Positions 32,352 to 39,605 of a DNA stretch of 42,199 bases are shown here, one piece after another. Numbering within the stretch: the first letter of the stretch is position 1; every line of letters begins with the position of its first letter. This DNA comes from Gemmatimonadaceae bacterium (GTDB taxonomy: Bacteria; Gemmatimonadota; Gemmatimonadetes; Gemmatimonadales; Gemmatimonadaceae). The stretch is from positions 1 through 42,199 of the forward strand of contig JAICNG010000026.1 in NCBI GenBank assembly GCA_025931335.1. The letters are read 5' to 3'. Made by a program: the position numbers and the translations under genes. Below the pieces are notes generated by a model, which saw nothing but the letters and a program-made list of their open reading frames with translations, was not told where the DNA came from and ran no database searches.

Positions 32352-32388
32352 GTGAATAACGCCGCGCACGATCCAGGCCCGGAAACCA

Positions 32389-32955
32389 TCATTCGGAATC
32401 CTGATGGAAATCTTGTGGAGACCGCCTGAGCCCGACCAGGAGCGACATCGCGAGAAGCACGGTCGCCACTGCGCTGAAAGCGAAGAGCCAAATCAGCGGC
32501 CTATTGTCGACGGGCACGAAGTCGGGCGCGCGCCAAAAGATGAGCCGCAGGCTCCCGAACCAGTACGCAACCCACAGCGCCAGGGGGAGTGCGACTGTCG
32601 CGATGGGGACTTGTCGCAATACGACCCATGCCAGCGTGACGAGCGCAACCGCGGCGACCACCCCGCTCACCGCGAACGCAACCAGCCCGGGGTACACGCC
32701 GATTCGCGGCTGCGGGTCGCCGAAACCGGACACCCAGCCCCATGTGTACCGGACGTGCAGTAGATAGGGGAGGGTCGCGAGGAGGAGAGCCACACGGTAG
32801 AGCGCCCGGGCGCTCTCGGGCCGATGCCGAAGCGCCACGACGCCCAGGCAGACAATGAAAAACCCGGTAAAGCAGAAGAGCACCATGGCAGGCCCGGAGG
32901 TGTAGTACGTGGAATGAGCTCGTGGGTTGAACAGGAGTTGCGAGTATTGCGCCAC
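32389..32955 (-). CDS. Integral membrane protein of unknown function
   Basis: 188 residues with about five hydrophobic helices: residues 22-43, 53-68, 92-112, 118-136 and 155-176. There are no charged or catalytic motifs in the helices. The GTG at 32955 has GGAG about 9 bases upstream. The start region overlaps the divergent large lipoprotein gene by about 40 bases, an unusual arrangement in which the two 5' ends overlap. Function unknown. Confidence 0.75.
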   Translation of the reverse strand: MAQYSQLLFNPRAHSTYYTSGPAMVLFCFTGFFIVCLGVVALRHRPESARALYRVALLLATLPYLLHVRYTWGWVSGFGDPQPRIGVYPGLVAFAVSGVVAAVALVTLAWVVLRQVPIATVALPLALWVAYWFGSLRLIFWRAPDFVPVDNRPLIWLFAFSAVATVLLAMSLLVGLRRSPQDFHQDSE

Positions 32956-34686
32956 GCGTCAGCGCTCCGCCTAACCGGAGCGGCGCTGATCATGTCGGCA
33001 ATGCCGGCGTGCGTCTCCCAACGAGCGCGCGATGCCGACAATTGGCGCCCCCTGGAGCCAATTGTCCGCGCAGCGCTCGCCGCCGAACGCGACGCATTCA
33101 TGCGCGGCGATGCCGAGGCTGCGTTGAGGGCATCCGGACTCGACACGGCGCACTGGCCGGGGGTTCGCGGGCAAGCTGACGCCGCCGTGCGACGCCGGGA
33201 GTTTCTTCTCCGGCACGGCCACGACTACCATGCCGTGCTCGAGACGCGTACAACGGTGGACAGCGCTCGCCTTACGAGCGACACGGCGACGCTCTGGGTG
33301 ACGGGCCTGAGTGTCTACGCGCTGCGGATGGTTGAGCGTGACGCGATGCCCGGGCCTTCGATGGGCGAGGCAGTCCCGCACGTCTTCTCGTTCGCACGAC
33401 GGCGCGGTGCGTGGGTGCTCGTGCGCGACAGCATCATCTCGGACGCCGAGCTGCACCGGCGCGCTGCTGCCCACCCCATCACAGGCGGACCGCCGATCGC
33501 CGTCTCGCCGACGGACACGCCGACCGTACGTGGGCCGACGCCAACTCGCGAGCGACCCGCGCAGGAACTATCCGCGCGCCAGCGCCAGCGTGACCGTAAC
33601 GCAATCGATGCTGACATCGCGCGTGGGCCCGTTCCTGGTTACGCGGGAATCATCATCCAGGGCGGATGCACGTTCGTCATCCTCCTGACGGACACGCTCA
33701 CGCAGAAGACGGCAGCTCAGGAGTACTTTCGCTCGGAGCTCGAGAGGCAGCGGCCGAGTGGACATGCCAACTGCGGAGGGCCCTACCGGCTGGCCTTTCG
33801 GCAAGTGAAGTATGACTTCGCGCAGTTGTACGACTGGTACGTCGGTCCATTCCGCACCATCCCCCACGATGGCGTGACGACGACCGACATTGATGAGGCG
33901 AGGAACCAGCTCGCGATTGGCGTCGCGGACAGCGCGGCGTACCGCAGCGTCCGACGCTTCGTGGAGACACTTCCGCTTCCGAAGGACGCCCTGCGCGTGG
34001 ACGTCGTCGGGAAGATCTGCGTCGGTACCGGCGGCCCCTCGGTAATGGTGGAGGTCCGTGACCCGAACGGAAGGCCGGCCGCCATCGGCACGACGATCGT
34101 GATCCAGGACGGCGCCTTCAAGGACTCGGTCGTCGGCCGTGGACACAACGAGCTTAGTGTAGGTGCGGGAAATCGGCGCCCAGGGCGCTACGAAGTGCGC
34201 CTCTACAAACCCGGCTACCGGCCCGTCGTCCTCCGGGATGTCATGGCGCCCGGTGACGAGCAGTGCCGGTACGCCGAGCCGAGCGACGTGCGCAAGGTTA
34301 CGCTCGAGTTGCTGCCGAACGCGCCCAAGGTGCGGTCTATCGTCGTGTTGCCGCGAAGCATGGAGTTCGGACTCCCCGACTGGGAGGAGCAGATGCAGGC
34401 CGTTGTCGACGCCGACGACGGTGTTTCAAACGCTGTCCGCTGGACCTCGAGCGACACGACGGTAGCGACGATCTCGGCGACTGGCCTGCTGCGTACGGCC
34501 TGCCGAGCGACGAGCGGTACAGCACTGATTACCGCGACGTCGATCGCGGATCCCAAGGCGCACGGTCAGGCGTGGTTGACCGTGCGGCCTCCGGACGTCA
34601 GCGGCCGCGCCCCACCGCCGACGACGCGAAAGGCAGCCGAGTGTCTGGAACGGCTACGTGGGATTCCGCCCGATTCCTCGCGGTGA
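32914..34686 (+). CDS. Large lipoprotein with C-terminal Ig-like (BIG2) domain
   Basis: 590 residues from ATG 32914. The signal is long and ends in AMPAC (Cys about 33); a later ATG at 32992 would cut the signal to a few residues. About residues 45-190 form an alpha/beta domain that looks like a SnoaL/DUF4440-type fold (ERDAFMRGDAEAALRASG, then HVFSFARRRGAWVLVRDS), a weak call. A middle region follows a Pro/Thr linker, with a carboxypeptidase-regulatory-like strand pattern (YEVRLYKPGYRP). The C-terminal part (about 485-570) has the BIG2 look: VRWTSSDTTVATISATGLL. It is expected on the cell surface or in the periplasm. It overlaps the aldo/keto reductase 3' end by 33 bases. Confidence 0.8.
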   Translation: MSSWVEQELRVLRHASALRLTGAALIMSAMPACVSQRARDADNWRPLEPIVRAALAAERDAFMRGDAEAALRASGLDTAHWPGVRGQADAAVRRREFLLRHGHDYHAVLETRTTVDSARLTSDTATLWVTGLSVYALRMVERDAMPGPSMGEAVPHVFSFARRRGAWVLVRDSIISDAELHRRAAAHPITGGPPIAVSPTDTPTVRGPTPTRERPAQELSARQRQRDRNAIDADIARGPVPGYAGIIIQGGCTFVILLTDTLTQKTAAQEYFRSELERQRPSGHANCGGPYRLAFRQVKYDFAQLYDWYVGPFRTIPHDGVTTTDIDEARNQLAIGVADSAAYRSVRRFVETLPLPKDALRVDVVGKICVGTGGPSVMVEVRDPNGRPAAIGTTIVIQDGAFKDSVVGRGHNELSVGAGNRRPGRYEVRLYKPGYRPVVLRDVMAPGDEQCRYAEPSDVRKVTLELLPNAPKVRSIVVLPRSMEFGLPDWEEQMQAVVDADDGVSNAVRWTSSDTTVATISATGLLRTACRATSGTALITATSIADPKAHGQAWLTVRPPDVSGRAPPPTTRKAAECLERLRGIPPDSSR

Positions 34687-35691
34687 AGCTGGGGCCGACC
34701 GCTCCGTCGCGCCGAGGGCGTCGTCGATCTCACGCAGCTCGTCGTCCGACAAGCTGAGATTGTCGAGTGCCGCCACGCCGTCGTCGATTTGCGCGACGCG
34801 GCTCGCGCCGATGAGTGCCGAGGAAACGGTCTCGTGGCGTAAGACCCACGCGATCGCCAGCTGAGCAAGGCTCTGCCCGCGGTTAGCGGCAATCTCGTTG
34901 AGGCGCAGCAGCTGCGCTCGCCGATCCTCGGTAATGTCGTCCGGCCTCAGCGCGCCGTGCTCCTTGCTCGCGCGTGAGCCTTCCGGAATACCTCGCAGAT
35001 ATTTGTCCGTGAGCAGCCCTTGCGCGAGCGGGGAAAAGACGATGCATCCGATCCCCTCGTCCGCGAGCACCTCGAGCAAGCCGTCTTCGGCGCGGCGATC
35101 GAACATGCTGTACCGCGGCTGGTGAATGATGACAGGCGTTCGCAGCTCGCGAAGGATCTTCAGCGCAGCCCGCGTCTCATCGGGATCGTACGCGGAGATC
35201 CCCACGTACAGCGCTTTCCCCTGACGGACGCTCTGATCGAGCGCCAGCATGCTTTCCTCGAGGGGCGTATCCGGGTCGGGGCGGTGGTGGTAGAAGATGT
35301 CGACGTACTCGAGCTGCATCCGGCGCAAGCTCTGGTCGAGGCTCGCGAGCATGTACTTTCGCGACCCGTGATCGCCGTACGGCCCTGGCCACATCCGCCA
35401 CCCGGCCTTGGTGGAGATGATCAGCTCGTCGCGATGCCCGGCGAGGTCGTGGCGCAGAATGCGCCCGAAATTCTCTTCGGCCGAGCCGGGCTCCGGCCCG
35501 TAGTTGTTGGCGAGATCGAAGTGCGTGATGCCGAGGTCGAACGCGCGGCGCACCATGGCGCGCGCCTCGTCAGGCGAATCGACGCTCCCGAAGTTGTGCC
35601 AGAGGCCGAGTGACACGGCCGGCAGCAACACGCCGCTGCGGCCGCAGCGGCGGTACGTCATCCGATCGTAGCGATTGGTCTCGATGGTCAT
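34654..35691 (-). CDS. Aldo/keto reductase (L-glyceraldehyde 3-phosphate reductase type)
   Basis: 345 residues. NADPH-dependent reduction of aldehydes or ketones in the cytosol. AKR marks: the start MTYRRCGRSGVLLPAVSLGL, the catalytic Asp/Tyr region FDLANNYGPEPGSAE, Lys in STKAGW, and His in FYHHRPDP. The GPEPGSAEENFG and RMWPGPYGDHGSRKY segments match the YghZ/GpR subgroup (KCTD/voltage-gated beta-subunit-like) that detoxifies L-glyceraldehyde 3-phosphate and methylglyoxal. Its ATG follows directly on the metallophosphoesterase stop (TGA-ATG, zero gap), so the two are cotranscribed. Confidence 0.94.
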   Translation of the reverse strand: MTIETNRYDRMTYRRCGRSGVLLPAVSLGLWHNFGSVDSPDEARAMVRRAFDLGITHFDLANNYGPEPGSAEENFGRILRHDLAGHRDELIISTKAGWRMWPGPYGDHGSRKYMLASLDQSLRRMQLEYVDIFYHHRPDPDTPLEESMLALDQSVRQGKALYVGISAYDPDETRAALKILRELRTPVIIHQPRYSMFDRRAEDGLLEVLADEGIGCIVFSPLAQGLLTDKYLRGIPEGSRASKEHGALRPDDITEDRRAQLLRLNEIAANRGQSLAQLAIAWVLRHETVSSALIGASRVAQIDDGVAALDNLSLSDDELREIDDALGATERSAPASPRGIGRNPT

Positions 35692-36927
35692 TCACGTGGA
35701 GACGGACCCGAGCTCCACGCGAGCACCGCGTCTGAGCTCGATGATGGTCACTTCGGGGCGCGCACCTATCCGGAACGGAATCCCCCAGAACCCCGTCCCG
35801 GGGTGGATGTACAGCAGCGAGGCCTCGCGCGTAACCACCCCCATGGCATCCTCGAGAAAGACCCCCGCGAGGCTCCACTTGAATGCGGGGAGGGCGAGCT
35901 GACCCCAATGCGTGTGGCCGCTCAGCGTGAGCGGAACGCCGCGCTCCGCCAGCGCCGGCCACAGCGATGGATTGTGCGCCAGAGCGATGGTGAACGTGCC
36001 GGATGGGATGTCGCGCAACGTGGCGTCGATGTCCGGCGCCGCCTCCGACGTGGCAATCCAGCGTCCGGCCGGGTCCCCGGTTCCGGCAACGGCGAACCAC
36101 CCCTCGCCTCGCCGCACGACGCGCGACTCGTTCACGAGAATCGTGACCGGGAGGCGCTCCAGCTCCGCGCGGACGGCGGGCCAGCTGGCGTAGACATCAT
36201 GGTTGCCCGGCACCACGTACACACCCAGCGGCGCGGCGAGATCGCCTAACGCACTGGCGTAGTGCGCGCCGTCCGGGGCATGGTCGTCGACGAGGTCACC
36301 CGTGACGACGAGGAGGTCGCCGCCCGCAGCCACCGAGGCCCGGCGCACCCGATCGAGGAAGCGACGCGAGGTTTGCGGGCCGATGTGCAAATCGGAAAGC
36401 TGGACAATCCGCAACCCTTCGAGGGCGGGAGGCAGGTCGGGGAAGGTCGCCCGGAGCTGGCGCACGTGCAGCCATCGCGAGCCGATCCATCCCGCAATCG
36501 CCCCGAGCGCGTAGAGCGCGGCCGCGGCGGCGACCATCCATCGCGCCACCGCGGTCGAGGCCCCGAACGGCGCGCCAAGGAGAAGCCCAGCGACCGCCGC
36601 GATGCCGGTGAACAGCACCAGAAGCTGGGCATACCAGAAGGGGCGATAGACGAAGAGTCTGACGAGCGGCCCGGGATACCCGCGCCGCCGCTGCCGTCGG
36701 AGGAACGCGGCCAGCGGCAGGGCCGTGAGGGCGAGCATCGCCACTGCCATGGTAAGTCCGCCTCCCGGGATGACCGGGGCGACGATGGCTGATACCGCGA
36801 GCCAGCAGGTGCCGAGGACGAGGAGGAGGCGCCCGAAGAAGGAGCCGCCGCGGGAAAGCGGCCGGCGATGACGGGCACGGGCGGCCGGGGGGGTGACCCG
36901 TGCTCTCCCGCCGCGAGTGGTGTGCAT
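35692..36927 (-). CDS. Membrane-anchored metallophosphoesterase (YkuE/YaeI-like)
   Basis: 411 residues. The N-terminal part (about 30-155) has four hydrophobic helices. The calcineurin-like domain follows with all metal-binding blocks: SDLHIG, VTGDLVDDH, GNHDVYA and SGHTHWGQ. Such YkuE/YaeI-type enzymes cleave phosphodiesters, often of lipids, at the membrane; the substrate is unknown. The start at ATG 36927 is supported by nothing stronger than the frame; no ribosome site is seen. A strong hairpin just upstream (36940-36973) separates it from the DUF4382 gene. Confidence 0.9.
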   Translation of the reverse strand: MHTTRGGRARVTPPAARARHRRPLSRGGSFFGRLLLVLGTCWLAVSAIVAPVIPGGGLTMAVAMLALTALPLAAFLRRQRRRGYPGPLVRLFVYRPFWYAQLLVLFTGIAAVAGLLLGAPFGASTAVARWMVAAAAALYALGAIAGWIGSRWLHVRQLRATFPDLPPALEGLRIVQLSDLHIGPQTSRRFLDRVRRASVAAGGDLLVVTGDLVDDHAPDGAHYASALGDLAAPLGVYVVPGNHDVYASWPAVRAELERLPVTILVNESRVVRRGEGWFAVAGTGDPAGRWIATSEAAPDIDATLRDIPSGTFTIALAHNPSLWPALAERGVPLTLSGHTHWGQLALPAFKWSLAGVFLEDAMGVVTREASLLYIHPGTGFWGIPFRIGARPEVTIIELRRGARVELGSVST

Positions 36928-36939
36928 GCCATGGCGTAC

Positions 36940-36973
36940 GCCGGGCGGTCGACCAGAGTTCCGACCGCCCGGC
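36940..36973 (-). terminator. Strong hairpin after the DUF4382 gene
   Basis: A perfect 12-base stem, GCCGGGCGGTCG at 36940-36951 with CGACCGCCCGGC at 36962-36973, and a 10-base loop. On the minus strand it begins 13 bases after the DUF4382 stop. No T-run follows, so factor-independent termination is not certain, but the position is right for a transcript end. Confidence 0.65.
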
Positions 36974-36986
36974 CGCCGAGGGGGGG

Positions 36987-37898
36987 TTACTTCGGCGCCG
37001 CCGACGTCAGGGTGAAGTCACTCGTCACCGTCGCCCCCGATCCCACCTGCACCGCCAGGGGGCGCGCAGGGGTCGTCGCAAACTCGATCGTCGTCGGTCC
37101 GACGAGGTCGAGCGAGTACGTCCCAGGCACCAGGAATCGAAAGACCGCCTCGTAGACGCCGTCCCCGTTCGCGTCCGTCATCGCCAGCTCCTCCCGGCTT
37201 CCGCCCGCGTTGCTGAGGGCAGCCTTGAACTCGCCGAGCGTTACCTGATGCTCGCTCACCACCGGCAGCGTCACTCCCTGTCCCGGGCGGAGCGTAGCCG
37301 TCACCGTACCCGTCGCGACGAAGTCGGTCGCGTGGACCACCGGATGGATCACCCACCGCCCCGACCCGCCCGCCGCATGACCGAAGCTCTGCGCCACGTC
37401 GAAGTCGACGAGGAGAATGCGCTGGTCGCCCGAGATGCGAATCTCGCCACCCGGCAGGTTGACCTTGAGCCCCGACTGCGCAAGGCTCGGCATCTGCAGC
37501 TCACCGGCAACGCGGGAGCCTAACGGCAGCGCGGCGTAGCCAGGGGATGACGCGTAGATGCTGGTGGTGCCATCGGCGTTCTCGACTTCGATGTACGCGT
37601 CGGTCACGACGAACCGCAGCTGCGAGTAGGCGCCGGCTGGTACCGTCGCCTCATCGACGAGCATCGCCGTCGAGTCGGCGAGCTCGAGGAGGTCGATCGT
37701 TACCGGATCGTCGCGCAGCACGACGCGACCGGATCCCTGGAGGTAGATCTGCGAGATGGTGACGACGGCGGATTTGACATCGCCCGGCGCGTCGGTGAGC
37801 AGAATGGAGATCTTCCCCGAGTCCACGCCGGTGGAATCCGAGCACGCGACAAAGCCGACGAGCGCGAGTGGAAAGAGAAAAGCGCGAAAAGTTCGCAT
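36987..37898 (-). CDS. DUF4382 domain lipoprotein
   Basis: 303 residues from ATG 37898. The signal ends in VGFVAC (Cys about 19), so it is a lipoprotein. DUF4382 covers about 25-180: KISILLTDAPGDVKSAVVTI at the start, the VDEATVPAGAYSQLRFVV strand pair and the LLVDFDVAQSF region, a beta-sandwich of unknown function. The C-terminal third (about 195-300) is a carboxypeptidase-regulatory-like or Ig-like beta domain with DANGDGVYEAVFRFLVPGTY. It probably binds a partner at the envelope. Upstream, a hairpin lies in the gap to the alpha/beta hydrolase gene. Confidence 0.87.
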   Translation of the reverse strand: MRTFRAFLFPLALVGFVACSDSTGVDSGKISILLTDAPGDVKSAVVTISQIYLQGSGRVVLRDDPVTIDLLELADSTAMLVDEATVPAGAYSQLRFVVTDAYIEVENADGTTSIYASSPGYAALPLGSRVAGELQMPSLAQSGLKVNLPGGEIRISGDQRILLVDFDVAQSFGHAAGGSGRWVIHPVVHATDFVATGTVTATLRPGQGVTLPVVSEHQVTLGEFKAALSNAGGSREELAMTDANGDGVYEAVFRFLVPGTYSLDLVGPTTIEFATTPARPLAVQVGSGATVTSDFTLTSAAPK

Positions 37899-37915
37899 GG
37901 CGTCACGTCTGGTTG

Positions 37916-37994
37916 TGTGAGATCGATACGGTCGCTGGCGACCGGAGGGCCACACCTGCACCCTCCGGGCCGTCGAACTGTGATCTGTCTCACA
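37916..37994 (-). terminator. Candidate terminator after the alpha/beta hydrolase gene
   Basis: The 114-base gap holds nested stems: CGGAGGG (37943-37949) with CCCTCCG (37961-37967) and an outer TGTGAGA (37916-37922) with TCTCACA (37988-37994). There is no T-run. It may end the VOC-hydrolase transcript or act in the leader of the DUF4382 gene. Confidence 0.4.
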
Positions 37995-38012
37995 TGTCCA
38001 GCTGCGCCGCGA

Positions 38013-38975
38013 TCAGTTCTTCTGCTTCACCTGCCCACCCCAGGACGGGGCGTTGCTCTGCCCGTTGAGAAAGGGCAACGCGGTGGTCGCGAGCAGCGGC
38101 GACATGAACACCTCGTAGTGCGTGAGATTCGGGAGGATCGCCAGCCGGTTCTTCGACATGTGCTCTCGCATCCACCCCGCGTCGCGCAGCCCGCCGCCCA
38201 GCAGCTGATAGAAGCGCACCATGTGGTCGGGACGGATCATGTCGGCGTCGCCGAAGATGAGCATCACCGGCATCTGAAGCTTCTTGACGTCTTCCGCCCA
38301 GTCGTACGGCTGGCGCATGAGCTCCCCCATGCGATCGAGCAACCTGGGAAAATCCTGCGGCCTGGGGGCGATCGCGGCGTACGAGATGTACATCGGCGTT
38401 TGCTTCATCTGCTCGGCCATCGCCGCGCCCACCGTTGCCTGCAGCGGAAGCATCTCGGCGTGGAACCCATCCCGCGCGTACGGTGCCGAAGCGACGACCA
38501 GTCGGCGCACCAACGAGGGATGCTGGATGGCGAGCCGCAACCCCGCACCCCCGCCAAACGAGTAACCCATGACGTCGACCTTCTCGTACCCGAGCCGCTC
38601 GAGCACGATGGCCAGGTCGTCGCCGATGTCGATGAGGCTGATCGGCCGCTCACCGAGCGCTGTTCGCCCGTGACCGTGGAGATCGACGCCGATGATCTGC
38701 CTCTCGTTGGCAAGCGTCGGGAGCAGGGGCGTGAACATGTCGATGGAGCCCAGGCCGCCGTGCAGCAGCAGAAGTGGCTCACCTCGGCCGTGAATCTCGT
38801 AGTAGTAATTGACGCCGTTCGCGAGGACGTGGCCCTTCTTCGAGGGCGTGGGCTTCGTCGCCGGCGCGCTGCGGGCGTCGCTCGTTGCACTCTGTGCGCT
38901 GCCGCTCGACGGCGCCGTCAGCATGGCGACGCTCGTCAGGGCGATCGCGAGTGCGGTGACCCGAATGTGTGACAT
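38013..38975 (-). CDS. Exported alpha/beta hydrolase
   Basis: 320 residues from ATG 38975, which has GGGAG 9 bases upstream and gives a clean signal peptide (to about residue 28). An earlier ATG at 38999 overlaps the VOC stop as ATGA and is also possible. The fold shows LLLLHGGLGS (oxyanion region), VDLHGHGRT, the nucleophile elbow GYSFGGG, the acid in LIFGDADMI, and a final His in LPNLTHYEVF. Members include esterases, epoxide hydrolases and haloperoxidases; the substrate is unknown. It is cotranscribed with the VOC gene. Confidence 0.9.
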   Translation of the reverse strand: MSHIRVTALAIALTSVAMLTAPSSGSAQSATSDARSAPATKPTPSKKGHVLANGVNYYYEIHGRGEPLLLLHGGLGSIDMFTPLLPTLANERQIIGVDLHGHGRTALGERPISLIDIGDDLAIVLERLGYEKVDVMGYSFGGGAGLRLAIQHPSLVRRLVVASAPYARDGFHAEMLPLQATVGAAMAEQMKQTPMYISYAAIAPRPQDFPRLLDRMGELMRQPYDWAEDVKKLQMPVMLIFGDADMIRPDHMVRFYQLLGGGLRDAGWMREHMSKNRLAILPNLTHYEVFMSPLLATTALPFLNGQSNAPSWGGQVKQKN

Positions 38976-38995
38976 CGTCGTGTCTCCCTGTCCGG

Positions 38996-39457
38996 TCATC
39001 CCTGGATGGCGCTGGGATCCATCCAGAAAACCTCCCAGTGGTGCCCATCGAGGTCGTAGAAGCTCCGCACGTACATGAATCCGTGGTCCTGCGGATCGGC
39101 CGCACGTGCGCCACCGGTAGCCAGCGCCTTCTCGACGAGCGTGTCGACCTCATCGCGGCTGTTCACGCTGATGGCGAAGAGTGCATTCGTCTCCCGCTGC
39201 GCATCGCCCACGGGCCGCTTGCTGAACTCCTTGAACTTCTCGGCGGTCAGGAGCATGAAGTACGCATCCTCGCCGACGAGCATGCAGGTCGCCGTGGCGT
39301 CGGTGAACTGCGTGTTGAAGGTGAAGCCAAGCGTCTCGAAGAAATCGATCGAGCGCTGCGGGTCGCGGACGGGGATGTTGACGAACAGCTTGCGCGGCGT
39401 AGTTGGCTTCGTGCCGGCGTTCGTGATCGTGGGAGCTGCGGTTTCGGTCGTGCTCAT
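38996..39457 (-). CDS. VOC (glyoxalase/bleomycin resistance) family protein
   Basis: 153 residues, cytosolic. One unit of two beta-alpha-beta-beta-beta modules: KLFVNIPVRDPQRSIDFFETLGF, then NALFAISVNSRDEVDTLVEKA, and a C-terminal RSFYDLDGHHWEVFWMDP. The D-P-D-G-H-x-W-E-type end is the usual metal/Glu ligand region. AGGAG stands 7 bases before the ATG. It resembles the PhnB/YP_-type extradiol-like subgroup with unknown substrate. Its stop overlaps a possible hydrolase start, so the pair is coupled. Confidence 0.92.
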   Translation of the reverse strand: MSTTETAAPTITNAGTKPTTPRKLFVNIPVRDPQRSIDFFETLGFTFNTQFTDATATCMLVGEDAYFMLLTAEKFKEFSKRPVGDAQRETNALFAISVNSRDEVDTLVEKALATGGARAADPQDHGFMYVRSFYDLDGHHWEVFWMDPSAIQG

Positions 39458-39605
39458 ACGCGATCTCCTGATGGGTTAGCCGTTGTGCGCTGCCTTGGTC
39501 CTTCCCTTGCCAAGACGTCGAACGAGATCCGGCATAATCGACAATCGCCATAATGGCTTCAGGATTCGCGGCTTATGCTCGCCGCGGAGTCGGGCCGGCG
39601 ACAGG

